Made by a program: the position numbers and the translations under genes
Notes under the pieces: generated by a model
What the model was told of the DNA's origin: nothing
The model's input: the letters and a program-made list of their open reading frames with translations, nothing else
Databases searched by the model: none
In this document: positions 42,127 to 50,391 of the stretch, piece after piece
Layout of the letters: every line of letters begins with the position of its first letter
Position numbering within the stretch: the first letter of the stretch is position 1
Source of the DNA: Geodermatophilus normandii
GTDB lineage: Bacteria > Actinomycetota > Actinomycetes > Mycobacteriales > Geodermatophilaceae
Assembly: GCF_003182485.1 (NCBI RefSeq)
Contig: NZ_QGTX01000001.1
Span: 1,136,001-1,200,000, forward strand
Reading direction: 5' to 3'
Length of the DNA stretch: 64,000 bases

Positions 42127-43329
42127 ATGGCCCGACAGCGCACGGAGGCCGAGCAGCAGATCGCCGAGCTGCTCCGGACGGCCCGCAGGTCGCTGCACAT
42201 GAGCGTGGCGTTCCTCAGCCGCATGGACGGCACCACGCAGCACCTCGAGGTGGTCGACACCCGGGTGCCGCTGCTGGTGCAGGAGAAGAAGGAGCAGGCC
42301 CAGGAGACCTCGTTCTGCCAGGCCATCCTCGACGGGCGACTCCCGGCGGTCATCGACGACGTGAAGCGCCACCCCGTGGCGATGTCCCTCCCCGCGGCCC
42401 GCATCCCGCGCATCCGCAGCTACGTGTCGACCCCGGTCACGCTCTCCGACGGCAGCCTCTACGGCACGTTCTGCGCCTTCGGGTTCACGTCCGACAAGGA
42501 GCTGACCACCCGCGACGAGACGCTCATGAAGGTCCTCGCCTCGGCCGCCTCGGTGATCATCGAGCCCGAGCTCCGCGAGCAGCAACGCCGCGACGACATC
42601 GAGGGCCGCCTCGACCCGCTCGTCGCCTCCGGCGGGCCGACCGTCGTCCTGCAGCCGATCGTCGACCTCGCCACCGGCGTGCGCGTCGGCGCCGAGGCGC
42701 TCAGCCGCTTCCCGCGCGAGTGGGGCAAGGGACCCGACGCCGTCTTCGAGGAGGCGCACAGCATCGGCCGCGGCCACGAGGTGGAGCTGCTGGCGCTGCG
42801 CGGCGCGGCCGCCCACCTGGACCGGGTCGGCGGGTACGTCGCGATGAACGTCTCCCCGCAGACCCTGCTGACGCCGGCCTTCGCCGCCCTGCTCGCCGAC
42901 CTGCCGCTGGACCGCGTCCTGCTCGAGCTCTCCGAGCACGACCCGGTCGAGGACTACGACGCGCTCACCACCGCGCTGGTGCCCTTCCGCGCGGCCGGGA
43001 TGCGGCTGGCCATCGACGACGTCGGCGCGGGCTTCTCCTCGCTGCGGCACATCGTGGTGACCGACCCCGACGTCATCAAGGTGGACCGCAGCATCGTCAG
43101 CGGCCTGCACGTGGACCCGGTGCTGTCCAGGCTGGTCGAGTCGCTGGTCGTCTTCGGGCACGGGTGCGGCGTGACGGTGGTCGCCGAGGGCATCGAGACC
43201 GCCGACGAGGCCGTCCACCTGCGCGACCTCGGCGTCGACCTCGGCCAGGGCTGGTACTTCGGGCGTCCCGGGCCGCCCGAGGCGCTCGCCCCGGTCGCGT
43301 CGGCGCGCCCGGTGGCGCAGCCGGCCTGA
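42127..43329 (+). CDS. GAF-EAL cyclic-di-GMP phosphodiesterase
   Basis: 400 residues: GAF-like sensor (about 5-150, with TSFCQAILDGRLPAVIDDV and YVSTPVTLSDGSLYGTFCAFG) and EAL domain (about 165-395). All EAL catalytic residues are visible: GAEALSRF (EAL), NVSPQTL, LELSEHDPV, IDDVGAGFSSL, IKVDRSI, VAEGIET and LGQGWYFGRP. It should be an active phosphodiesterase giving pGpG. ATG with GAGGAGC. Shares a 13-bp upstream motif with the PAS-GGDEF gene 1.9 kb away, so synthesis and breakdown may be co-controlled. Confidence 0.92.
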   Translation: MARQRTEAEQQIAELLRTARRSLHMSVAFLSRMDGTTQHLEVVDTRVPLLVQEKKEQAQETSFCQAILDGRLPAVIDDVKRHPVAMSLPAARIPRIRSYVSTPVTLSDGSLYGTFCAFGFTSDKELTTRDETLMKVLASAASVIIEPELREQQRRDDIEGRLDPLVASGGPTVVLQPIVDLATGVRVGAEALSRFPREWGKGPDAVFEEAHSIGRGHEVELLALRGAAAHLDRVGGYVAMNVSPQTLLTPAFAALLADLPLDRVLLELSEHDPVEDYDALTTALVPFRAAGMRLAIDDVGAGFSSLRHIVVTDPDVIKVDRSIVSGLHVDPVLSRLVESLVVFGHGCGVTVVAEGIETADEAVHLRDLGVDLGQGWYFGRPGPPEALAPVASARPVAQPA

Positions 43330-43332
43330 CCC

Positions 43333-43887
43333 TCACCCCCCGGCCGGCCGCCGGAGCAGGGAGACGACGTGGTCGGGCGGGTCCACCGGGTTGTCCGGCG
43401 TCAGCGGGCCCTCGGCGACCCGCGTGAACCCCGCCTTCTCCAGCGCCCGCCAGGACGCGACGTTGCCCGCCGCCACCGGCACCAGGACGGCGTCGGCCTC
43501 CGGGTACGCCGCCCAGCTCTCCGCCACGAACGCGGCCAGCATCGCCGTCCCCGCACCGCCGCCGCGGACGTCGGGCTCCCCGATCAGGTAGTCGATCGAC
43601 AGCGCCCGCGGCGGGACGTCGACCACCGGCGCGAGCTCCTCGACGTACTCCGGGAAGTCGGCGATCCGGTACCGCTGCACCAGCCCGAACGGCCGGCCCC
43701 CGGTCAGCGCGAGCAGGACCTCCGCGGGGTCGGTGCCGTCGATGCACGGGCCGAAGTCGGCCTCCAGCGCCTCGGGCGTGGTCTCGTGCGCCCACCAGCG
43801 CGCCACCAGCGGCTCGGTGAGCCAGCGGCCCACCAGCGGCAGGTCGGCGCGGGTCAGGGGGCGGAACGTGACCGGCCCGTCGAGCAC
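43333..43887 (-). CDS. GNAT acetyltransferase (AAC(6')-like)
   Basis: 184-residue GNAT protein: FRPLTRADLPLVGRWLTEPLVARWW at the start, SIDYLIGEPDVRGGGAGTAMLAAFV (strand 4 and the acetyl-CoA loop, here RGGGAG) and ASWRALEKAGFTRVAEG near the end. The N-terminal W-L-x-x-P-x-V-x-x-W-W pattern is typical of aminoglycoside 6'-acetyltransferase relatives and of siderophore acetylases. Actual substrate unknown. GTG start. Confidence 0.85.
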   Translation of the reverse strand: MLDGPVTFRPLTRADLPLVGRWLTEPLVARWWAHETTPEALEADFGPCIDGTDPAEVLLALTGGRPFGLVQRYRIADFPEYVEELAPVVDVPPRALSIDYLIGEPDVRGGGAGTAMLAAFVAESWAAYPEADAVLVPVAAGNVASWRALEKAGFTRVAEGPLTPDNPVDPPDHVVSLLRRPAGG

Positions 43888-43906
43888 GCGGTCACGCTAG
43901 CCCTCC

Positions 43907-43940
43907 CGCGGCGGCAGGAACGGCCGTTCCTGCCGCCGCG
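43907..43940. promoter_or_regulatory. 34-bp perfect palindrome between divergent genes
   Basis: Two 17-base arms without a spacer, lying upstream of both the acetyltransferase and the PAS-GGDEF gene. It looks like the G/C terminator palindromes elsewhere in the window but is at a 5' end. It may be an operator, a cruciform or a misplaced terminator. Confidence 0.55.
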
Positions 43941-43981
43941 GATCCACCCGTTCGGGGGTACACGTCCTCGAGCCGGGCCCC

Positions 43982-43994
43982 ACCGGTGTCGATG
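43982..43994 (+). promoter_or_regulatory. Shared 13-mer upstream of the PAS-GGDEF gene
   Basis: Second exact copy of ACCGGTGTCGATG, ending 37 bases before the GTG. See the copy before the EAL gene. Confidence 0.4.
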
Positions 43995-44031
43995 AGGAGG
44001 GGGACAGCAGTCCTCCCGAGGAGATCCAGCC

Positions 44032-44985
44032 GTGCACGCACCACGACGGACGTCCCCGTCCGGCCTCCCCGAGCGACGGGCCACCGTGTCGGTGACGTCC
44101 CCGGCGCTCGACGGCCTGTCCCGGGCCGCGGTCGAGGCCACGGCCGCCCTCGTCCTCGTCTGCGACGGCGGCGGGCGGGTCCTGCTGGCCAACCCCGCGC
44201 TGCAGCGGTTCACCGGCCGCACCCGCGAGGAACTGGTCGGCGCGCCCTTCTGGGACCTCGTGACCCTCCCCGAGGAGGTCGAGCTCGCCCGCGCCGCGGT
44301 GGCGATGGTCCTGTCCGGCCGCCCGGCGATCCCCGGGGAGGTCGACTGGCTCACCGGCGACGGCGACCGGCGGCGGATCGAGCTGCAGACCAGCGTCCTG
44401 GCGCACGACGACGGCCGGCCCTACGCCGTCGCGTTCATCGGCATCGACGTCACCGCCCACCGCGAGCGGGAGGCACGGGTGCGCCGGCAGGCGGTCACCG
44501 ACCCGCTGACCGGCCTGGCCAACCGCAGCGCGCTGTTCGCCGTCCTCGCCGCCCGCCTGCACGTGGAGACCGGCGACGGCTGCGGGCTGCTGTTCTGCGA
44601 CCTCGACGGCTTCAAGGAGGTCAACGACCGGTTCGGGCACGCCGCCGGCGACCGGTTGCTGGTGGCCGTCGCCGGGCGGTTGCGGGGGCTGGCCGGTCCC
44701 GACGACGTCGTGGCCCGTCTCGGCGGGGACGAGTTCGTGCTGGTGACGCGCGAGACGGACGTCGACGCCCTGGCGGCGCGGGCACGACGGCTGGAGGCGG
44801 TCATGGTCCCGCCGTTCGACGTCGCCGGCGCCGGCGGGGCCGAGGTCCGGGTCGGCGCGAGCACCGGGACGGCCGTCGGCGGCCCCGGTGAGGACCCCGA
44901 CACCGTGATGACCCGCGCCGACATGGCCATGTACGGGGTGAAGAGCCTGCGTCGCGTCCGCCGGGGCACCCCGCCCCCGTCCTGA
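44032..44985 (+). CDS. PAS-GGDEF diguanylate cyclase
   Basis: 317 residues: PAS domain about 35-140 (VLVCDGGGRVLLANPALQRFTGR, PYAVAFIGIDVTAHRERE) and GGDEF domain about 155-305 (DPLTGLANRSALF, LLFCDLDGFKEVNDRFGHAAGD, ARLGGDEFVLVT with the full GGDEF active site, RADMAMYGVK). It should make c-di-GMP. No RxxD inhibitory site is obvious. The GTG follows GAGGAGATCC; a GTG 24 codons on is possible. It is a paralogue of the gene at 48973-49842, sharing LLANPALQR and IGIDVT. Confidence 0.92.
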   Translation: MHAPRRTSPSGLPERRATVSVTSPALDGLSRAAVEATAALVLVCDGGGRVLLANPALQRFTGRTREELVGAPFWDLVTLPEEVELARAAVAMVLSGRPAIPGEVDWLTGDGDRRRIELQTSVLAHDDGRPYAVAFIGIDVTAHREREARVRRQAVTDPLTGLANRSALFAVLAARLHVETGDGCGLLFCDLDGFKEVNDRFGHAAGDRLLVAVAGRLRGLAGPDDVVARLGGDEFVLVTRETDVDALAARARRLEAVMVPPFDVAGAGGAEVRVGASTGTAVGGPGEDPDTVMTRADMAMYGVKSLRRVRRGTPPPS

Positions 44986-45043
44986 GCTCCCGTCCCGAGC
45001 CGGTCCGGGAACACCGCGGTCCGCGCCGGTGCTGTGCGCGGAC

Positions 45044-45874
45044 ATGCCGAAGACCTGGTTCATCACCGGCGCCTCCCGCGGCTTCGGCCGCGAGTGGGCG
45101 GTCGCCGCCCTCGAGCGCGGGGACTCCGTCGCCGCCACCGCCCGCGACACCGCCACCCTCGACGACCTCGTGCAGCGCTTCGGCGACGCCGTCCTGCCGC
45201 TGCCGCTCGACGTCACCGACCGCGCCGCCGACGTCGCCGCCGTCGCGCGGGCCGCCGAGCGGTTCGGCCGGCTCGACGTCGTCGTCAACAACGCCGGCTA
45301 CGGCCAGTTCGGGATGATCGAGGAGATCTCCGAGGCCGAGGCCCGGGCGCAGTTCGAGACCAACCTCTTCGGCGCGCTGTGGATCACCCAGGCCGCGCTG
45401 CCGGTCATGCGCGCGCAGGGCTCGGGCCACGTCCTGCAGGTCTCCTCCATCGGCGGCATCAGCGCGTTCCCGAACATCGGGATCTACAACGCCTCGAAGT
45501 GGGCGCTCGAGGCGTTCAGCCAGTCGCTGGCCGCCGAGGTCGCGGGCTTCGGCATCAGGGTCACGATCATCGAGCCGGGCGCCTACGGCACCGACTGGGG
45601 CGGCTCCTCGGCGAGGCACGCGGAGCCGCACACCGCCTACGACGCCTTCCGCGAGGAGGCCGCCGAGCAGCGGAGGGCCCGCGCCGGTGACCCGGGTGAC
45701 CCGGTGGCCACGCGCGACGCCGTCCTGCAGATCGTCGACGCCGACGAGCCGCCGCTGCGGGTCTTCCTCGGCGACGGCCCGCTGGCCATCGCCACCCGCG
45801 ACTACGAGTCGCGGCTGGCCGAGTGGCGGCGGTGGGAGCCGCTCTCGGTCGCCGCGCACGGCCGGCGCGACTGA
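45044..45874 (+). CDS. Short-chain dehydrogenase/reductase
   Basis: 276-residue classical SDR. TGASRGFG cofactor loop at residues 8-15, VNNAGYGQFG near 82, catalytic Ser in VLQVSSIGGISAF near 135, and Tyr-x-x-x-Lys in IYNASKWALEAFSQSLAAEV near 150. The C-terminal DRDAV-type helix is typical of oxidoreductases of the retinol/steroid-like group. ATG 45044 is preferred to an in-frame start five codons upstream because homology begins at PKTWFITG. Substrate unknown. Confidence 0.9.
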   Translation: MPKTWFITGASRGFGREWAVAALERGDSVAATARDTATLDDLVQRFGDAVLPLPLDVTDRAADVAAVARAAERFGRLDVVVNNAGYGQFGMIEEISEAEARAQFETNLFGALWITQAALPVMRAQGSGHVLQVSSIGGISAFPNIGIYNASKWALEAFSQSLAAEVAGFGIRVTIIEPGAYGTDWGGSSARHAEPHTAYDAFREEAAEQRRARAGDPGDPVATRDAVLQIVDADEPPLRVFLGDGPLAIATRDYESRLAEWRRWEPLSVAAHGRRD

Positions 45875-45927
45875 CTCCCCCGGCCGGGGACGGGCGGACC
45901 GCCCCGGCCGGGCCCGGCGTCCGCGGC

Positions 45928-46079
45928 GTGCCGACCGCGACCGCCGCCGACGTCCTCGCCCACCGCGTCGCCGCCCAGCAACCGGACCGGGAGTCCGGGA
46001 CGAGGCCGAGCGCCTGGCCGCGTTCCGCGGCATCCGGCTGGAGGCGGTCACCGTCCCCCGAGGGCCTTCGTGGCGCTGA
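45928..46079 (+). pseudogene. Possible relic of a winged-helix (YcaQ-like) DNA-binding protein
   Basis: Between the SDR and the convergent ABC gene, about 150 bases read like two ends of one protein. First comes a start-like TATAADVLAHRVAAQQPDRE. In another frame follows DEAERLAAFRGIRLEAV, which resembles the C-terminal helix of winged-helix DNA-binding domain proteins. The middle is gone. I think it is a decayed gene, but the match is from memory and weak. Confidence 0.25.
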
Positions 46080-46083
46080 TGGC

Positions 46084-47973
46084 TCACGCGGCGAGCAGGT
46101 CCTCCGCGCCGTCCCCGGCGGCGACGAGGCCGGCGTAGCGGCCGCCGCGGCCCAGGAGCTCGGCGTGCGTGCCGGACTCGACCACGCGGCCGGCGTCGAG
46201 GACGACGATCCGGTCGGCGTGCCGCACGGTGGACAGCCGGTGGGCGATCGTGATCGTCGTCCGGCCGTGACGGGCCTCGTCCAGCGCCGCCTGGACCGCC
46301 CGCTCGGTGGCGGTGTCCAGCGCGCTGGTGGCCTCGTCGAGGACCAGCACCCGCGGGTCGCGCAGCAGCGTGCGGGCGATGGCCAGCCGCTGCTTCTCCC
46401 CGCCGGAGAACCGGTGCCCGCGGGCGCCGACGACGGTGTCGTAGCCGTCGGGCAGCGCCGCGATCACCTCGTGCACCTGCGCCCGCCGGGCCGCGGCCTC
46501 GATCTCGGCGTCGGTGGCCTCCGGCCGGGCGTGCCGCAGGTTCTCCCGCACGGTCGCGTGCAGCAGGTAGGTCTCCTGCGAGACGACGCCGACCAGCTGC
46601 GCGAGCGTGGCCAGCCGCAGGTCCCGCAGGTCGACGCCGTCGATCGTCACCCGGCCGGCGGTGGGGTCGGCCAGGCGGGCGACCAGCGAGGCCATCGTCG
46701 ACTTCCCCGACCCGGTCTCGCCCACCAGCGCCAGCGTCGTCCCGGCGGGGACGGTCACGTCGACGCCGGTCAGCGCGGCGCGGGCGCCGTCGGGATAGGC
46801 GAAGTCGACCCGCTCCCAGCGCACCTCCCCGCGCACCGTCGCCGGGTCGACCTCCACCGGCTCGGCCGGGTCGTCGACCTCCACCGGCAGGTCGAGGTAC
46901 TCGAACACCCGGCTGAACAGCGCCATCGAGCTGGTCACCGAGACGCCGACGTCGAGCAGGCCCATGAGCGGGCGGAACAGCGTGCCCTGCAGCGCGGTGA
47001 AGGCGACCAGCGTGCCGATCGTCATGCCGCCGGAGGTGGCCGGCAGCCCGGCGAACAGGTAGACCAGCGCGGGGATGCCGGCGAAGACGACGCTCATCGA
47101 GGCCATCCGCCAGCGCCCGGCCAGCTGTGAGCGGACCTCCAGGCCCACGAGGTCCTGCGACGTCGCGGCGAACCGCCGGGACGCCGCCGGGCCCGCGCCC
47201 AGGGTCTTGCCGAGCAGCACGCCGCTGACCGAGAGCCCCTCCTCGACCTGCCCGTGCAGGTCGGCGAGGTGCCGTTGCCGCTGCGCCGTGATCGCGCGGC
47301 GCATCCGGGCGACCCGGCGGGTCAGCGCGATCGCCGGCGGCAGCACGACGAGGGAGAGCAGCGACAGCCGCCAGGACAGCGCCACCATGGCCACCACCGT
47401 GCCGACGACGGTGGTGGCGTTGGACGCCAGCGACGTCGCCGTCGAGGTGACCACCGACTGCATGCCGCCGATGTCGTTGGTCAGCCGCGACTGCACCTCC
47501 CCGCCGCGGGTGCGGGTGAAGAAGCCCAGCGACTGGCGCTGCAGGTGGGTGAACACCGCCGTCCGCAGCCCGTGCATGACGCGCTGGCCGACCGTCGTGG
47601 ACAGCCAGGTCTGCACCACCCCGAGGACCGCGGTCACCCCGGTGACGGCGACCATCCCGGCGACCGCCCAGACCAGCAGGCGGACGTCCTGCCGGGGCAG
47701 GGCCTCGTCGATGACCAGCCGGACGAGGAACGGCGTCGCCAGCGCGACGGCCGAGGAGGCGACGATCAGCGCCACCACGGTCGCGACCTGCCAGCGGTGG
47801 GGGGCGAACAGCGCCGCGACCCGGCGCAGGGAGACCGGCGCGCGCTCCAGCTGCGCCCGGTCGGCGGGGTCGACGGTCCGCCCGGACCCGCCCCGTCCCG
47901 AGCCGCTCCCGCGGCCCGTGGCGATCTCGTTGACGGCGACCACCTCCTGAGATGATTGCTGAGGGTACCTCAC
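46084..47973 (-). CDS. ABC exporter, fused membrane and ATPase domains (MsbA/LmrA-like)
   Basis: 629-residue half-transporter: six-helix membrane domain about 55-340 and nucleotide-binding domain about 385-620 with Walker A VGETGSGKSTMASLV, Q-loop SQETYLLHATVRENLRHA, signature RFSGGEKQRLAIARTLL, Walker B VLVLDEATSALD and switch His in TITIAHRLSTVRHAD. Exports lipids or drugs as a dimer. The GTG at 47973 lacks a good ribosome site, and a nearby AGGAGGT does not precede a standard start, so the first 15 residues are uncertain. Divergent from a MarR gene 37 bases away, which is the obvious candidate repressor. Confidence 0.9.
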   Translation of the reverse strand: MRYPQQSSQEVVAVNEIATGRGSGSGRGGSGRTVDPADRAQLERAPVSLRRVAALFAPHRWQVATVVALIVASSAVALATPFLVRLVIDEALPRQDVRLLVWAVAGMVAVTGVTAVLGVVQTWLSTTVGQRVMHGLRTAVFTHLQRQSLGFFTRTRGGEVQSRLTNDIGGMQSVVTSTATSLASNATTVVGTVVAMVALSWRLSLLSLVVLPPAIALTRRVARMRRAITAQRQRHLADLHGQVEEGLSVSGVLLGKTLGAGPAASRRFAATSQDLVGLEVRSQLAGRWRMASMSVVFAGIPALVYLFAGLPATSGGMTIGTLVAFTALQGTLFRPLMGLLDVGVSVTSSMALFSRVFEYLDLPVEVDDPAEPVEVDPATVRGEVRWERVDFAYPDGARAALTGVDVTVPAGTTLALVGETGSGKSTMASLVARLADPTAGRVTIDGVDLRDLRLATLAQLVGVVSQETYLLHATVRENLRHARPEATDAEIEAAARRAQVHEVIAALPDGYDTVVGARGHRFSGGEKQRLAIARTLLRDPRVLVLDEATSALDTATERAVQAALDEARHGRTTITIAHRLSTVRHADRIVVLDAGRVVESGTHAELLGRGGRYAGLVAAGDGAEDLLAA

Positions 47974-48010
47974 GTTCCGGTAACCACACCATCGCCGTTA
48001 CCCTTCCCCC

Positions 48011-48427
48011 GTGGCGGACGACGACGGCGCGGAGCTCGCCGAGCTGGTCATGCGCGTCGCCCGCACCCAGCGCCGGCGGTGGGGGGACGCCCTCGCCCCG
48101 TGGGCGCTGTCGCCGCACCAGGCCCGCGCGCTGCGGGTCGTGGTCGCCCGCGAGGGCGCGCGGCTGTCCGACCTCGCCGAGGCGCTGCACATCGCGCCGC
48201 GCTCGGCGACCGAGGTGACCGACGCGCTGCAGGAGCGGGGCCTGGTGGAGCGCAGCCCCGACCCGACCGACCGGCGGGCGGTGCTGCTGCGGGCGACGGA
48301 GGAGGGACGGCGGGTGCAGGCCGAGGTCGACGCCGCCCGCCGCGCGGACACCCGCGACCTGTTCGCCCGGCTGCCGGCCACCGACCGTGCCGAGCTCGCC
48401 CGCCTGCTGCGCGCCCTCCTCGACTAG
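48011..48427 (+). CDS. MarR-family transcriptional regulator (ABC exporter neighbour)
   Basis: 138-residue winged-helix repressor: recognition region ARLSDLAEALHIAPRSATEVTDALQERGLVERSPDPTDRRAVLL at about 55-98, with the wing residues DPTDRR, and a C-terminal dimer helix. GTG start. It is divergent from the ABC exporter; the shared 37-base gap plus the adjoining sequence TTGCTGAGGGTACCTCAC (47956-47973) probably holds the operator. Ligand unknown. Confidence 0.87.
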   Translation: MADDDGAELAELVMRVARTQRRRWGDALAPWALSPHQARALRVVVAREGARLSDLAEALHIAPRSATEVTDALQERGLVERSPDPTDRRAVLLRATEEGRRVQAEVDAARRADTRDLFARLPATDRAELARLLRALLD

Positions 48428-48432
48428 AGGGA

Positions 48433-48485
48433 GGCCCCGTCCCCCTCCCCGCTCGCACGCTCGCGGCGAACCCCTGGACGGGGCC
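48433..48485. terminator. Hairpin after MarR gene
   Basis: GGCCCCGTCC at 48433-48442 pairs with GGACGGGGCC at 48476-48485 around a 33-base G/C-rich loop. Follows the MarR stop by six bases. Confidence 0.5.
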
Positions 48486-48532
48486 GCTGTCCGTCAGCCG
48501 GTGGACCCCACGGGGCGGGCCGCGGTGCCACG

Positions 48533-48976
48533 ATGCTGCGCATGAACGAGCCGGTGCGCACCGAGGAGCTCCGCGTCTCCGACGTCGAGCGGAGGGTCGT
48601 CCAGGACCGGCTGCACCGCGCGGTCGGCGCCGGCCAGCTCGACCTGCACGAGTTCGACGAGCGCGTGCAGGCGGTCTGGGCCGCGCGCACCCGCGGGGAG
48701 CTCGACCGCGTCACCCGCGACCTGCCCGAGCCACCGCCCGCGCCGCCCCCGCCGCCACGGGAGCCCCGGCACCGCGTCTTCTCCGACACCGGCGGCGGGA
48801 CGGCGATGCGGGTGCTCACCACGGTGTGGGCCTCGATCGTCGCGGTGAACGTCGTCGTCTGGCTGCTGGTCTCCCTCGGCGACGGCGGCCCGGCCTACCC
48901 GTGGTTCATCTGGTTCGCGCCGTCGGGGGCCGTCCTCGCCGTCCTCTACGCCACCGGGATCGGCCGGCCCCGCTAG
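48533..48976 (+). CDS. DUF1707 membrane protein
   Basis: 147 residues: a DUF1707 domain at about 12-62 (ELRVSDVERRVVQDRLHRAVGAG, LDLHEFDERVQAVWAARTRGEL), a Pro-rich linker, then two transmembrane helices (VWASIVAVNVVVWLLVSLG and PSGAVLAVLYATGIG) separated by an aromatic WFIWF patch resembling 2TM domains. DUF1707 is a small actinobacterial domain of unknown role, often in front of membrane segments. The ATG three codons on (48542) is an equal candidate start. Confidence 0.82.
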   Translation: MLRMNEPVRTEELRVSDVERRVVQDRLHRAVGAGQLDLHEFDERVQAVWAARTRGELDRVTRDLPEPPPAPPPPPREPRHRVFSDTGGGTAMRVLTTVWASIVAVNVVVWLLVSLGDGGPAYPWFIWFAPSGAVLAVLYATGIGRPR

Positions 48977-49842
48977 TCCGGCGGCCGCCCGGGGCTGCGG
49001 TGCCGGCGGGTCTTGGCCCCGTACATCGCGCGGTCGGCGCGGGTGATCACCTCGTCCGGCGACTCACCGGGCCGGCCGACGGCGCTGCCGATGCTCACGC
49101 CGACCGCCACCGGCCCGGCCGCGGTGGGCACCGGCGCGCCGACCCGCCGGCGCGCCGCGGCGGCGAGCGCGGCGAGGGCGGGCTCGTCGGAGCCGGGGCA
49201 GAGGACGACGAACTCGTCACCGCCCAGGCGGGCGACCAGGTGGCCCGGCGCGGCCATCGCCCGCAGCCGGGTGGCGACCTCCACCAGCACGGCGTCACCG
49301 ACGGCGTGCCCGTGCACGTCGTTGACCGACTTGAACCCGTCGAGGTCGCAGAAGAGCACCCCGCAGACCCGGTCGGCCGCCGGGTCGAGGTGGCCGGCCA
49401 GCTCCTCGAAGAACGTGCCCCGGTTGGGGATCCCGGTGAGCCGGTCGGTTCGCGCCCGCTCCGACAGCTGCGCCTCGCGCCGCCGCTGGTCGGTGACGTC
49501 GATGCCCACGCACGCGACCGCGTAGGGCCGCCCGTCGGGACCGGTCAGCACGTTGTTCTGCATCGAGATCAGGCGCCGGCTGCCGTCGGCGGTCAGCCAG
49601 TCGCCCTCCTGCGGGTGGGCCCGCCCGGTCGCGACGGCCCGCGCGACGGCGTCCAGCGCCAGCTCCCGGTGCTCCGGGACCACGTAGACGTCCACGAAGC
49701 AGTAGCCGAGGAGCTGGTCGGGTGTGCGCCCGGTGAGCCGCTGCAGGGCGGGGTTGGCCAGCAGGATGCGGCCCTCCCCGTCGACGACGCAGACGAGGGC
49801 GTCGGTGCCCTCGACGAACTCGAGCGCCAGCCGGCCGTCCAC
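48973..49842 (-). CDS. PAS-GGDEF diguanylate cyclase, in-frame amber codon before the current start
   Basis: 289 residues: PAS about 10-120 (VCVVDGEGRILLANPALQRLTGR, RPYAVACVGIDVT) and GGDEF about 135-280 (DRLTGIPNRGTFFEEL, LFCDLDGFKSVNDVHGHAVGD, ARLGGDEFVVLCP, RADRAMYGAK), active site intact. The GTG at 49842 has no ribosome site. Directly before it is TAG (49843-49845), and in the same frame 15 codons earlier lies ATG 49890 with AGGGGAG upstream, encoding MAEVHDSRDVSAALG. So the original start is probably 49890 and a nonsense codon interrupts it. Translation may resume at GTG. Its last four bases overlap the end of the DUF1707 gene. Confidence 0.85.
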   Translation of the reverse strand: MDGRLALEFVEGTDALVCVVDGEGRILLANPALQRLTGRTPDQLLGYCFVDVYVVPEHRELALDAVARAVATGRAHPQEGDWLTADGSRRLISMQNNVLTGPDGRPYAVACVGIDVTDQRRREAQLSERARTDRLTGIPNRGTFFEELAGHLDPAADRVCGVLFCDLDGFKSVNDVHGHAVGDAVLVEVATRLRAMAAPGHLVARLGGDEFVVLCPGSDEPALAALAAAARRRVGAPVPTAAGPVAVGVSIGSAVGRPGESPDEVITRADRAMYGAKTRRHRSPGRPPD

Positions 49843-49998
49843 CTAGCCCAACGCGGCGGAGACGTCGCGGCTGTCGTGCACCTCGGCCATGTGGACTCCC
49901 CTTCGAATCGTCCGGCCCCCTCCGACGATGAGATCACGATCACACGGGGTGCGTCACCCGTTCCGGCACCGGTCCGGCTCGTTCGGCCGGCGGCACGC

Positions 49999-50259
49999 TC
50001 AGTGGACGACGAACAGCCCCTCCGCGCGGCCCTCGCAGGACCCCACCGCCACGGCGCCGGCCGCGGTGAGACGGAGGTGGTCGAACGCGGCGTCCCCGGG
50101 GCACAGCGGGCCGGTCTGCACGACCTCTCCGGTGGCCAGGTCGACGGTGAGCAGGACCGGCACCAGGACGTCGTGCGCCCCGAGGAGGTGGGCCCGGCCG
50201 GCGTCCTCGTCCACGACGAGGGGCTCGCGTGGCGGTGCGCCGCCGGTCTCGGCGAGCAC
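49999..50259 (-). CDS. Hypothetical fragment, probably a truncated C-terminus
   Basis: 86 codons from the first GTG (VLAETGGAPPREPL onward). The frame is open about 38 codons further upstream with protein-like sequence (RVVVQEERSDTTRLLSLAPGD) but no start codon before a TGA next to the hyuA operator. Strands such as VLVPVLLTVDLATGEVV suggest part of a beta-propeller or similar. I read it as the remnant of a larger gene cut off at its 5' end. No function can be given. Confidence 0.35.
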   Translation of the reverse strand: MLAETGGAPPREPLVVDEDAGRAHLLGAHDVLVPVLLTVDLATGEVVQTGPLCPGDAAFDHLRLTAAGAVAVGSCEGRAEGLFVVH

Positions 50260-50369
50260 GGTCGGCGCCGGGTCGCCCGGTGCGAGCGAGAGCAGCCGCG
50301 TGGTGTCGCTGCGCTCCTCCTGGACGACGACCCGCTTGCGCTCCGGCGCGGCTCTTCCCGGCGCGATGT

Positions 50370-50387
50370 CTCAGCGCTAAGGTATCC
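50370..50387 (+). promoter_or_regulatory. Regulon motif at the hyuA promoter
   Basis: CTCAGCGCTAAGGTATCC. TAAGGT within it is a plausible -10 (with TTCCCG 17 bases upstream), only 8 bases before the ATG of hyuA, so the mRNA would be nearly leaderless. Shares the GCTRAG core with the sites at arcC, fdrA, NCS2 and MarR. Confidence 0.45.
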
Positions 50388-50391
50388 GGCC

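Noticed and set aside
47953-47973. TTGCTGAGGGTACC at the ABC/MarR junction as a regulon site
   Set aside because: Shares GCTGAGG and GGTACC with the 59817 site, but has an extra base inside the motif and no CTCA half. More likely the operator of the local MarR.
47956-50391. Very long open frame running into hyuA from upstream
   Set aside because: The upstream part is Arg/Pro/Gly-rich shadow sequence over the MarR, DUF1707 and GGDEF genes; hyuA homology begins exactly at ATG 50392.
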